DNA of 64,000 nucleotides, taken from NCBI RefSeq assembly GCF_000718985.1, contig NZ_JODL01000004.1:1-64000 (forward strand), in the 5' to 3' direction. Of this stretch, positions 21,031 through 28,996 are shown piece after piece. The notes below the pieces were generated by a model. The model did not search any database. It was not told the origin of the DNA and saw only the letters and a program-made list of their open reading frames with translations. This DNA is from Streptomyces megasporus (lineage in GTDB: Bacteria; Actinomycetota; Actinomycetes; Streptomycetales; Streptomycetaceae). Position numbers and translations under genes: made by a program. Within the stretch, counting starts at the first letter, position 1. Each line of letters opens with the position of its first letter.

Positions 21031-21573
21031 GTGTCTTCCGAGACCCCTCGTGTCCTGACCGATCTCGACGACCTGATCGCCGGGGCGTCTCCGGAGCAGG
21101 GCGGCGCCCTGTGGCGGTTGGCCGAGTCGGGTCGGCAGCTCGACGCCAACCTGGTGCGTCTTCCACCGGGGGCGTCGGTCGGCGAGCACGTCGAGAACGA
21201 CCTGGACGTCCTGCTGCTCGTGGTCGACGGCGGCGGTGAGATCGAGGACGGGGCGGGTGGCCGGCGGACGCTCGCGCCCAAGGCGGTGCTGTGGCTGCCG
21301 CGCACCTCGCGGCGGTCGCTGCGGGCGGGCCCGGAGGGGCTGGTCTACCTGACCGTCCACCGGCGACGGCCGGGCATGACCATCCGCGGTCTCGCGTCCG
21401 CCGGGCGCGAGGAGCCCGGCGGGGGCGGTGGGGGCGGGGCGGAGCCCGAGGGCGGCGAGGCGCCGTGCCTGCTGGATCGGGTCTGCCCGGGGTGCGGCCG
21501 GTTGAACGAGCGGGCGGGCGCCGTCCGCTGCGAGCGGTGCGGCGAACCGCTGCCGGCCGACTCGGGCGTCTGA
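21031..21573 (+). CDS. Cupin protein with C-terminal zinc ribbon
   Basis: A 180-residue protein with a cupin-like barrel (LPPGASVGEHVENDLDVLLLVVDGGGEIEDGAGG, LAPKAVLWLPRTSRRSLRAG, YLTVHRRRPGM), a Gly/Glu-rich linker, and a C-terminal ribbon with two CxxC pairs (CPGCGRLNERAGAVRCERCG). The start at GTG 21031 has GGAGG 6 bases upstream. The combination suggests a metal-binding regulator or sensor; function unknown. Divergent from the pseudouridine synthase gene. Confidence 0.75.
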   Translation: MSSETPRVLTDLDDLIAGASPEQGGALWRLAESGRQLDANLVRLPPGASVGEHVENDLDVLLLVVDGGGEIEDGAGGRRTLAPKAVLWLPRTSRRSLRAGPEGLVYLTVHRRRPGMTIRGLASAGREEPGGGGGGGAEPEGGEAPCLLDRVCPGCGRLNERAGAVRCERCGEPLPADSGV

Positions 21574-21631
21574 CGGCCCGGGGATCCGACCGTCCCGCCG
21601 TCCGGCCGCGCGGGGTCGACTCCGGTCGCCG

Positions 21632-21745
21632 TCAGCCGCGTCCGCAGCCATAGAGGAGCAGCACCAGGACGGCCGTGCCGATCAGGCTGAACAGCAGCGA
21701 GCCGAGGCATCCGGCCCGGTTGGAGAAGAAGACGAACACGGTCAC
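21632..21745 (-). CDS. Small hydrophobic membrane protein (37 aa)
   Basis: Encodes VTVFVFFSNRAGCLGSLL followed by a second hydrophobic half ending VLLLYGCGRG. The pattern (FFSNRxGCLGSLL, one membrane helix) recurs in tiny proteins of Streptomyces. Start GTG 21745 or GTG 21739; the frame ends at TGA 21632-21634. Function unknown. It converges with the zinc-ribbon cupin gene. Confidence 0.65.
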   Translation of the reverse strand: MTVFVFFSNRAGCLGSLLFSLIGTAVLVLLLYGCGRG

Positions 21746-21818
21746 CGTCTCGTGGATCGTCGTGCGGACGCTCCGGCCCGCGCCGGCGCGCCGGGACGGT
21801 GTCCCTCACCGCCCCGAC

Positions 21819-22229
21819 TCACGCGTGCCCCGAACTGCCGGAGAAAAGCATCCGGGCGAGGTCGTCGTCCAGGGCGGGGCGGATCTTCGCCGAGCACGTC
21901 CCGCCGGTGGCCTCGTCGACGACCTCGATCACGCACCTGGCCTCGTGAATGGCCTTGGGGCGGTCGGCGGAGGCGCGGCGCGCGACGCGGTCGAAGAACT
22001 CCCGGGTGCTCATCCGCGTACCGGAGTCCGGTTCGTCCGGCGCGTGCGCCACCCTGCGCAGATGCTCGCCCACCTCCCGTGGGAGCTGGGCGGCCAGTTT
22101 CTCCGCCACCGTCGCCGGGACGCGTTCCGCGAGGGTCTCCAGACTGGCGCGGGTGGCCGTCTCGGCGGCGCCGGGGTCGCTCAACCGGGCGCGGGCCTGG
22201 ACCTGTCCGAGGAAGGTGTCGTACCGCAT
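21819..22229 (-). CDS. DUF2267 domain protein
   Basis: A 136-residue helical, acidic protein: MRYDTFLGQVQARARL, then ATRASLETLAERVPATVAEKLAAQLPREVGEHLRR, the DUF2267 signature. The family is often found near stress genes but its biochemical role is unknown. AAGGGACGAGGAG precedes ATG 22229. Monocistronic as far as seen. Confidence 0.85.
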   Translation of the reverse strand: MRYDTFLGQVQARARLSDPGAAETATRASLETLAERVPATVAEKLAAQLPREVGEHLRRVAHAPDEPDSGTRMSTREFFDRVARRASADRPKAIHEARCVIEVVDEATGGTCSAKIRPALDDDLARMLFSGSSGHA

Positions 22230-22611
22230 GGCTCCTCGTCCCTTCTGCGGTCCCCCCTCCGATCCCCCCTTCGCTGACCAGGGCCCGGTACCCGGGGCCG
22301 GGGGGCGGAAACCCGCCGGACACGGGCGACGGCCGGCGGGCCGATCGGCTCCGGGGGCGACCGTCCGGCCCCGGCGGAGGAGACACCGGGGCCGGACGGG
22401 GAACCGGTTCGACGGCGTGCCCTCATCACGCCGCCGAACCGGGTGCTCCCGACCGGGACTCCAGGCGCGGTGAGTCCCCGGTCGGGCAGTCGTCGGGTCA
22501 GGGACCGGCCGGCGGGCCGACCGGGGTGCCGGCGGAGTCGGCGGCGGTCCTGCCCGGGCCTCCTCTTCCGCGTCCGCGCACGTGTACCGGCTCCTGACGT
22601 GAGCGACCTGG

Positions 22612-22625
22612 CGGGGGCGCTCCCA
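22612..22625. promoter_or_regulatory. Degenerate CebR-like box
   Basis: CGGGGGCGCTCCCA, 12 of 14 bases identical to the CebR operator, 34 bp from the perfect copy (start to start). Confidence 0.45.
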
Positions 22626-22645
22626 AGGCCGGCCCGACAGCCGAT

Positions 22646-22659
22646 TGGGAGCGCTCCCA
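22646..22659. promoter_or_regulatory. Perfect CebR-type operator
   Basis: TGGGAGCGCTCCCA, identical to the published Streptomyces cellobiose-repressor (CebR) binding consensus. No cellulase, cellobiose transporter or beta-glucosidase gene adjoins it. Confidence 0.7.
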
Positions 22660-22856
22660 GGTTCACTTCCCGACCTTCCCCCGGTTGATGCCGCGCGTCA
22701 AGCCCCCTCGATCCGGTTTTCCGTGCGCCCGCCCTCACCGCCCCGCCTGCTTCCGTCCTCTCGTTGCGGGGGCGAAGGGCGGGAACCTCCTCGCCGGAGA
22801 CCGCCGGGCCTCCACGCTCACCCGCCCCACGGCGTCCCTCCTCTAGAGTCGGGGGT

Positions 22857-23231
22857 ATGGCTGGAGACGAGGGGAGCGTGCGGATCGACAGTTGGATCTG
22901 GTCCGTCCGACTCACCAAGACACGTTCGATCGCCGCTGCCGCCTGTCGCGGCGGCCATGTCCGCATCAACGGAGAGCGCGCGAAGCCGGCCCAGCCGGTG
23001 CGCCCCGGCGACGAGGTCCGCCTGCGCCATCTCGGCCGGGAGAGGATCGTCGTCGTCAAGCGCCTGGTGCGCAAGCGGGTCGGCGCGGCGGTCGCGGCCG
23101 AGTGCTTCGTCGACAACAGCCCACCCCCGCCGCCGCGCGAGTACGTGGCCCCGGTCGCCCGGCGTGAGCGCGGCGCGGGCCGACCGACCAAGCGGGAGCG
23201 CCGCGAGATCGAGCGCCTGCGCGGGCGCTGA
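22857..23231 (+). CDS. S4-domain RNA-binding protein (Hsp15-like)
   Basis: A 124-residue basic protein with an N-terminal S4 domain (VRIDSWIWSVRLTKTRSIAAAACRGGHVRINGER, about residues 8-41) and a Lys/Arg-rich C-terminal tail (KRERREIERLRGR). It resembles Hsp15/YrfH, which binds stalled 50S subunits carrying nascent chains. ATG 22857 chosen; the preceding GGGGG is a mediocre ribosome site. Confidence 0.85.
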   Translation: MAGDEGSVRIDSWIWSVRLTKTRSIAAAACRGGHVRINGERAKPAQPVRPGDEVRLRHLGRERIVVVKRLVRKRVGAAVAAECFVDNSPPPPPREYVAPVARRERGAGRPTKRERREIERLRGR

Positions 23232-23745
23232 CACGTGCGAGGCGGCCGGCGCACGGCCGGCCGTGTGCCGCGGACCCGTTTCCCGGCGGCCCGCGCCGGC
23301 CGCCTCGCGCGCCCGACCGCCCACGCGCCCCGCCCCCGTCAAACGAGCCTCCGGGCGACATGGATTCACGGTCGGGAAGAGCCGAGCGCCACCGGAACCC
23401 GTCCCGCCGATTCCACCGCGCCGCCTCCGGGGCACTCCGGAAGCTTCGCTGTTCCGATCACCGGGAGACGACCGAGAACGGCCGCCCGGAGTGATCACGT
23501 CCGACGGGTTTCCGCCGTCCGATCACGACTGTCGCACGTTGTCCGACTCCCGGGCATGTGCCGGACCATCACATTTACCCACCCCGTGATGACCCTCGGA
23601 ACACGCTCTCTGACAGGGCATCAGGGGTGCGCGGCGCATCTCCCTCGTGTTTTCTTTCAACAAACCATATGACTAATATCGCCACCATCCTTCACGCCGC
23701 CCTCACCAGCGGCGACCCACCACCGTGATCCACTGCTGGGGAGAG
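23232..23745. other. Intergenic region upstream of the conservon
   Basis: 514 bp without a credible gene. A GC hairpin (GCCGGC..GCCGGC near 23241-23262) follows the S4 gene. From about 23570 the DNA becomes AT-richer (CATTTACCC, TTTTCTTTCAACAAACC, ATGACTAATATCGCC), the likely conservon promoter. Confidence 0.5.
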
Positions 23746-26253
23746 ATGGCACTGCGCATACGTGTGCCCGGACGACGACAGGAGCGGGACGCGGGTCGTC
23801 CGTCCAGAATCGGCTCGTTCCGAGCGGCTCTGCTCGTCCTGGCCGTCATTCCCAGCCTCGCCCTGGTCACCCTCTGGGCGGTCAGCACTCTGGAACTCGG
23901 ACGCGATTGGCAGGCCCAGCGGGACGAGAAGGCGCTGGCGGCCCAGGCCGGCATCCCGGCGAACATGCTCTACTTCAACCTTCAGGAGGAGCGGCGGCTC
24001 AGCGCGAAGGTGTTGGCCTCCCCCGACGCCGCCTCCCGCGCCGCCCTGCGGGAGCAGCGTTCCCGCACCGACGAGGCCCTGGACTCCTTCCTGTCGCTCT
24101 CCGACATCGATGCCGCCGACGCGCCCGAGGATCTGCGGGGGGCCGTCGCCCTCGCGCGCGGCGACATGCGCAGGATCGACGACATCCGCCGGGCCGTGGA
24201 CGGCGGAACCGCCACCCAGACCCAGGCCTTCCGCTACTTCACCGAACTGATCGCCGTCGACCTGCGGCTCTTCGAGACGCTGAGCCGCTCGGAGAACAGC
24301 GAGGTGACGGCCCGGGCCAGGGTCCTGATCGACCTGTTCTGGGCCAAGGAGATGCTCTCCCGCGAGGACGCCGTACTCGCCCGCGGCTGGACCACGCACC
24401 GGCTCACCGAGGGCGAGCACAACGCCCTCGCCAAGTGGATCGGCGCCCAGCACGTCATGCTGGAGAGCAGGATCGAGCCCCACCTCCCGCCCGAGGACCT
24501 GGCGCTCTACCGCCAAATGATCACCAGCGGCGCCTGGGAGACCAAGGAGGACGTGGAGCGGGCCCTGCTGGGCGCCCACTCCCACGACGGCGGCACCGAC
24601 GTCCCCCTCCCCCGGGTGGAAAGGGAGTGGCGGCAGTCCGTCGACGACCTCAACCCGCGGCTCCAGCAGCTCATCACCAACCGCACCATCGACGTCAACC
24701 GGGTCGGCCAGGCCACGATCGACGCCATGCTGGTCCGTCTGATCGCCCTCGGCGCCATCGGTCTCGGCGCGGTCCTGCTGGTCGTCGCGCTCAACGTGTG
24801 GATCACCACCGTCCTGCGGCGACGGATCTCCGCCCTGCGCCAGGACGCGCGGGAGTTGGAGACCAAGCTGCCCGAGGTCGTCGAACGGCTGCGCCGCGGC
24901 GAGAGCGTCGACCCCGACGTCGAGGTGCGCGAGGCCGCCCACGGCAGGGACGAGCTGGGCCGGCTCGGACAGGCCCTCAACCTCGCGCGCCGCAGCGCCG
25001 TCGAGACCGCCGTGCGGGAGGTGGAGCAGCACCGGGGCTTCGAGCGCCTGCTCCAGCGCATCGCCCGCCGCACCCAGCTCCTCATCGGCCTCCAGATGAA
25101 GAAGCTCGACGAGATGGAGCGCCGCCACGAGGACCCGGAGGTGCTGGAGGGCCTGTTCGACCTCGACCACCTGACGGCCCGTCTGCGCCGCTACGAGGAG
25201 AACCTCGTCATCCTCGCCGGCGGTCAGCCGCAGCGCCGCTGGCGCAAGCCCGTCAAGATGCTGGACGTGCTGCGCGCCGCGCTGGGCGAGGTGCAGGACT
25301 ACCGCCGCATCCAGATCGAGGTCCAGGGGCAACCCTGGCTGACCGGCCGCGCCGTGGGCCCGGTGGTGCACGTGCTGGCCGAGCTGATGGAGAACGCCGC
25401 CGCGTTCTCCAAGCCGCCCACCCCCGTCGAGGTGCGGGCCGGGATGGTCGGGCAGAGCCTGGTCGTGGAGGTCGAGGACCGCGGTCTGGGCATGGAGCCC
25501 GAGATGTACGAGCACCTCAACCGGTTCGTCGCCGAACCGCCCCGGATGGACATGCTCTCCCGCGCCGACGACGCCCGCCTGGGCATGTACGTGGTCGCGC
25601 GGCTCGCCTCCGGACTGGGCCTGGGCGTGGAGTTCCGGCCGTCCGTGCTCGGCGGCACCCGGGTGATCGTGCACATCCCCGCGGAGCTGGTCGCGGACGC
25701 CCCCGACCCCGCCCCGTCCCGGAAGGAGGCCGGCGAGCGCCGCGGCGGCGGGCCCCGACGGCGCGAGAGCCACCGGGCCGACGGGAACGACGGCGGGGGC
25801 GACGGCGGAAGCGACGGGATCCCCTCGGCGCTGCCCACCCGGTCCCGCGGCCGGGCCATGTCCTCGATCGTTCCGGCGCCCGTCGGCCCGTCCGCCGGAT
25901 CGGCCCCCGCCGAGCACGGCGGCACGGGTTCACCCGACGGCCCCGGCGGCGCCGAGGAGACGGCACGCCGCCACCCCGACGGCGCGGACACGTCCACACC
26001 GCTGCCCAGACGGGTTCGCCAGGCCAGTCTCGCCCCCGAGCTGAGGAAGCCCGCCCGGCGGTCCGGAGCCGGGGCCTCCGACGAGGACACGCTCACACTC
26101 CGCCCCGAGCCCCGGCGGTCCGGCGCCACCATCGGCGCCTTCCAGCGGCAGTCCCGTCTCGCCCGGCAGCGGCAGACCGCCTCCGACCCCACCTCCACCA
26201 CCGGCGGCAGCACGCCGGACCACAGCCGACCCTCTACGGAAGACCGCACATGA
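23746..26253 (+). CDS. cvnA: Conservon sensor-kinase-like protein (CvnA)
   Basis: An 835-residue histidine-kinase-like membrane protein, first gene of a four-gene conservon. It has an N-terminal helix (AALLVLAVIPSLALVTLWAVS, about residues 26-46), a long extracellular nitrate/sensor-like helical region, a second helix (LIALGAIGLGAVLLVVALNVWI, about 335), a HAMP-like linker, then an HATPase domain with N-box ELMENAAAFSKPPTP and G-box DRGLGMEP. The last 190 residues are a disordered Pro/Gly/Arg-rich tail. Start ATG 23746 sits very close to GGGGAGAG; GTG 23725 is an alternative. Its stop overlaps cvnB (ATGA). Confidence 0.85.
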   Translation: MALRIRVPGRRQERDAGRPSRIGSFRAALLVLAVIPSLALVTLWAVSTLELGRDWQAQRDEKALAAQAGIPANMLYFNLQEERRLSAKVLASPDAASRAALREQRSRTDEALDSFLSLSDIDAADAPEDLRGAVALARGDMRRIDDIRRAVDGGTATQTQAFRYFTELIAVDLRLFETLSRSENSEVTARARVLIDLFWAKEMLSREDAVLARGWTTHRLTEGEHNALAKWIGAQHVMLESRIEPHLPPEDLALYRQMITSGAWETKEDVERALLGAHSHDGGTDVPLPRVEREWRQSVDDLNPRLQQLITNRTIDVNRVGQATIDAMLVRLIALGAIGLGAVLLVVALNVWITTVLRRRISALRQDARELETKLPEVVERLRRGESVDPDVEVREAAHGRDELGRLGQALNLARRSAVETAVREVEQHRGFERLLQRIARRTQLLIGLQMKKLDEMERRHEDPEVLEGLFDLDHLTARLRRYEENLVILAGGQPQRRWRKPVKMLDVLRAALGEVQDYRRIQIEVQGQPWLTGRAVGPVVHVLAELMENAAAFSKPPTPVEVRAGMVGQSLVVEVEDRGLGMEPEMYEHLNRFVAEPPRMDMLSRADDARLGMYVVARLASGLGLGVEFRPSVLGGTRVIVHIPAELVADAPDPAPSRKEAGERRGGGPRRRESHRADGNDGGGDGGSDGIPSALPTRSRGRAMSSIVPAPVGPSAGSAPAEHGGTGSPDGPGGAEETARRHPDGADTSTPLPRRVRQASLAPELRKPARRSGAGASDEDTLTLRPEPRRSGATIGAFQRQSRLARQRQTASDPTSTTGGSTPDHSRPSTEDRT

Positions 26254-26684
26254 CACAGCGAACCACCGCCACCAATCAGGACCTGGACTGGCTGCTGGAC
26301 GGTCTGGTCGAACAGGTGCCGGGCACCCGGCACGCCATCGTCCTGTCCGACGACGGACTGGTCGTCAGCAAGTCCGGGAACATCGAGCGCACCGACGCCG
26401 AGCGGCTGGCGGCCATCGCCACCGGCCAGCAGAGCCTCGCCCGAGGGATCGACGAGCTGTTCGACGGCGGTCCGGTGCAGCAGGTCATCGTGGAGCTGGC
26501 CGATCTGTGGCTGTTCGTCACGGCCGCGGGCAAGGGCACCCACCTGGCCGTCGTGGCGTCCCAGGACGTGGACGCCGAGGTGATGGCCGTCGCCATGCAC
26601 ACCCTCGTCCAGCAGGTCGGCCAGAAGTTGGGCACCGAGCCCAGGACCGGCGTCTCCGCCGCGAGCGGGGGTGGACGTGGGTGA
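26250..26684 (+). CDS. cvnB: Conservon roadblock/LC7 protein (CvnB)
   Basis: A 144-residue roadblock/longin-type protein: LDWLLDGLVEQVPGTRHAIVLSDDGLVVS and LAAIATGQQSLARGIDELFDGG. In conservons this protein associates with the small GTPase and the kinase in a membrane complex that resembles a G-protein-coupled system. Start ATG 26250 overlaps the cvnA stop; its own stop overlaps the cvnC start (GTGA). Confidence 0.88.
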   Translation: MTQRTTATNQDLDWLLDGLVEQVPGTRHAIVLSDDGLVVSKSGNIERTDAERLAAIATGQQSLARGIDELFDGGPVQQVIVELADLWLFVTAAGKGTHLAVVASQDVDAEVMAVAMHTLVQQVGQKLGTEPRTGVSAASGGGRG

Positions 26685-27070
26685 GCCACTGGACGGACCG
26701 TCTGGAGTCCGATGACGCCGAGGACTCGCTGGTCCGGCCGTACACCATCACCCGCGGCCGTACCGCTCCCCAGCGCGACGACCTCACCCTGATCACGGTG
26801 GTGACGGCGGTCGAGTCCGGGGACGGTCGGGCCGCCGCACGGCGGCTGGAGCCGGAGCACCGGGCCATTCTGGAACAGTGTCGCGAGCCGGTCGCCGTGG
26901 CGGAGATCGCCGCGGAGCTGGACCTGCCCGTGTCGGTGACGAAGATCCTGATCGGCGACCTGGCGTCGCTGGGCAAGGTGACGATCCGTCCGCCGCTGGC
27001 GGCCGAACGAAGTGGGGGACTGAACATGGACATTCTGCAGGCGGTGAGGGATGGGCTCCAGAGACTCTGA
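26681..27070 (+). CDS. cvnC: Conservon DUF742 protein (CvnC)
   Basis: A 129-residue DUF742 protein: VRPYTITRGRTAP, then a winged-helix-like region EHRAILEQCREPVAVAEIAAELDLPVSVTKILIGDLASLG and the terminal DILQAVRDGLQRL. DUF742 members pair with roadblock and GTPase proteins and may act as DNA-binding or adaptor components. GTG 26681 overlaps the cvnB stop; the cvnD start lies 20 bases inside its 3' end. Confidence 0.88.
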   Translation: MSHWTDRLESDDAEDSLVRPYTITRGRTAPQRDDLTLITVVTAVESGDGRAAARRLEPEHRAILEQCREPVAVAEIAAELDLPVSVTKILIGDLASLGKVTIRPPLAAERSGGLNMDILQAVRDGLQRL

Positions 27071-27647
27071 CGGCACGACGGGCCCGGCGGCCGTCAAGAT
27101 CCTGATCGCCGGTGGCTTCGGCGTGGGAAAGACCACCATGGTGGGCGCGGTCAGCGAGGTGGACCCGCTGCGCACCGAGGAGTACCTGACCGAGGCCAGC
27201 GTGGGGGTCGACGACACCGGTGGACTCGCGTCGAAGGCCACCACCACCGTGGCCCTCGACTTCGGCCGCATCACCATCAACCCCGAGCTGGTGGTGTACC
27301 TCTTCGGCACACCGGGCCAGGAACGCTTCTGGTTCATGTGGAACGACCTGGTCAACGGGGCCCTGGGGGCGGTCGTCCTGGTGGACACCCGGCGGTTGGA
27401 GGTCAGCTTCGCCTCCATCGACTTCTTCGAGAGCCGGGGCATCCCCTTCGTGGTGGGTGTCAACTGCTTCCACGGCCGTTGCGAGCGGACCACGGAGGAG
27501 GTCCGCGACGCCCTCGACCTGGACCCGGAGGTCCCCCTGCTGATGGGGGACGTCCGGAAGCAGGAGGTCGGCCGGAACCTGCTGCTCGCCCTGATCGACC
27601 TCCTGATGGCGCGGACCGCGCCGGTCGGGGCCTCCTCCTCGACCTGA
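27051..27647 (+). CDS. cvnD: Conservon ATP/GTP-binding protein (CvnD)
   Basis: A 198-residue small Ras-like GTPase. The P-loop GGFGVGKTTMV is near residue 21, DFGRI.. and LFGTPGQERF (G3) near 70-90, and VGVNCFHG (G4 variant in place of NKxD) near 138. Fourth member of the conservon. It overlaps cvnC by 20 bases, so the four genes form one coupled unit. Known conservons affect development or antibiotic production; which process this one serves cannot be told. Confidence 0.9.
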   Translation: MGSRDSDGTTGPAAVKILIAGGFGVGKTTMVGAVSEVDPLRTEEYLTEASVGVDDTGGLASKATTTVALDFGRITINPELVVYLFGTPGQERFWFMWNDLVNGALGAVVLVDTRRLEVSFASIDFFESRGIPFVVGVNCFHGRCERTTEEVRDALDLDPEVPLLMGDVRKQEVGRNLLLALIDLLMARTAPVGASSST

Positions 27648-27730
27648 CGCCACGCGCCGTCGCGCTCCGCTCCCCGCTCTCCCCGGCCCCTTCGGACACG
27701 TCCTCGGGAAGCCCTCGGGACGTTCTCGGA

Positions 27731-27785
27731 AAACCCTCGCAAAACCCCTGAAAGCCCCGGAAAGCCCCAGAAAGCCCCGGAAAGG
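27731..27785. repeat. 10-bp periodic degenerate tandem repeat
   Basis: Five successive decamers from 27731 (AAACCCTCGC, AAAACCCCTG, AAAGCCCCGG, AAAGCCCCAG, AAAGCCCCGG) and a partial AAAGG that doubles as the ribosome site of the next gene. Confidence 0.8.
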
Positions 27786-27790
27786 AAGTC

Positions 27791-28918
27791 ATGTCCTCGG
27801 CCCGTACCGTCCTCATCGTCGGAGGCGGCACCTCCGGAAACTCGCTCGCCGTCCTGCTGCGCCGCGCCGGCCTCGACGTCGACCTCGTCGAGGTCTCCTC
27901 CGACTGGAACGTCCACGGCTCCGGGATCACCCTCCAGGGCAACGCCCTGCGGGTGCTGCGCGAGGTGGGCGTGTGGGAGCGGATACGGGAGAAGGGCTTC
28001 GGCTTCGACTCCCTGGGGATCATCGCTCCGGACGGCACGGTGCTGCACGTCAGCGAGGACCTCCGCACCGGTGGCGACGACCTGCCCGCCACCCTGGGCA
28101 TGCGGCGCTCCGAACTCCAGCGCGTCCTCGTCGACGCGGTGCGCGCCTCCGGCGCCCGCGTCCGGCTGGGGTGCGCCGTCGAGTCGTTGGAGCAGGACGG
28201 GGACGGGGTCGACGTCCGCTTCGACGACGGCACCTCGGGCCGCTACGCCCTGGTGGTGGCCGCCGACGGCCTGAACTCCGCCACCCGCGCGGCGATCGGC
28301 GTCACCGACCGTCCCGAGCCCACCGGCATGGGGATCTGGCGCGTGGCCGCCCCGCGTCCGGCGGGTGTGGAGCGCACCGACCTGGCCTACGGCGGCCCGG
28401 CCTACATCGCCGGGTACTGCCCCACCGGCCAGGACACCCTCTACGCCTACCTCGTCGAACCGGCCCGTGACCGGGCCGACCTCTCCCCGGAGTCCCACGC
28501 CGAGGAGATGCGCCGCCTGGCGGCGGGGTACGGCGGTCACTGGAAGGAGATCCACGACTCCATCACGGACTCCTCCCAGGTCAACTACACCTGGTTCCAC
28601 CGGCTCCTGGTCGAGGGACCCTGGCACCGCGGCCGAGTCGTCCTCGTCGGCGACGCCGCCCACGCCTGCCCGCCCACCCTCGCCCAGGGCGCGGCGATGT
28701 CCCTGGAGGACGCGCTCGTCCTCGCCGAGCTGCTCACCACCCACGACACCTGGGACGACGCGCTGCTGACCGGCTACCGGGAGCGTCGCATGCCGCGCGT
28801 GCGCATGGTCGTGGAGAACTCCGTGCAACTCGGCGCCTGGCTGATGGAGGGGGCCCGCGACGCGGACGCGCCGGGGCTGATCGGCCGCACCATGGCCGCG
28901 CTCGCCGAGCGTCCCTGA
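27791..28918 (+). CDS. FAD-dependent monooxygenase
   Basis: A 375-residue class A flavoprotein hydroxylase. The GxGxxG motif is VLIVGGGTSGNSLAVLLRRAGLDVDLVE (about residues 7-34), the FAD motif ALVVAADGLNSATR is near 155, and GRVVLVGDAAHACPPTLAQGAAMSLEDALVLAELL (about 282) contains the GD motif. It resembles aromatic-ring or polyketide hydroxylases. No pathway partners are adjacent. AAAGGAAG precedes ATG 27791. Confidence 0.88.
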   Translation: MSSARTVLIVGGGTSGNSLAVLLRRAGLDVDLVEVSSDWNVHGSGITLQGNALRVLREVGVWERIREKGFGFDSLGIIAPDGTVLHVSEDLRTGGDDLPATLGMRRSELQRVLVDAVRASGARVRLGCAVESLEQDGDGVDVRFDDGTSGRYALVVAADGLNSATRAAIGVTDRPEPTGMGIWRVAAPRPAGVERTDLAYGGPAYIAGYCPTGQDTLYAYLVEPARDRADLSPESHAEEMRRLAAGYGGHWKEIHDSITDSSQVNYTWFHRLLVEGPWHRGRVVLVGDAAHACPPTLAQGAAMSLEDALVLAELLTTHDTWDDALLTGYRERRMPRVRMVVENSVQLGAWLMEGARDADAPGLIGRTMAALAERP

Positions 28919-28939
28919 GAACCGTTCGCTCCCGGTGGG

Positions 28940-28968
28940 TGCCAAGGGCCGGGAACGACGTCTTGGCA
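28940..28968. promoter_or_regulatory. LysR-type inverted repeat before the regulator gene
   Basis: TGCCAAG (28940-28946), 15-base spacer, CTTGGCA (28962-28968): a perfect 7-bp dyad typical of LysR sites. The right arm includes TTGGCA, usable as a -35, with TATCGT at 28985-28990 as a -10, which would place transcription start at or near the ATG at 28997 (leaderless message). Confidence 0.6.
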
Positions 28969-28996
28969 TCCTCCAATTTCCGTTTATCGTTCCGCC

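Larger units (their letters stand above)
22230..22856. other. 627-bp intergenic region with CebR-like boxes
   Basis: Between divergent genes. No convincing coding sequence on either strand. Contains one perfect and one degenerate CebR-type box (listed separately) and promoter-length DNA for the S4 protein. Confidence 0.55.
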
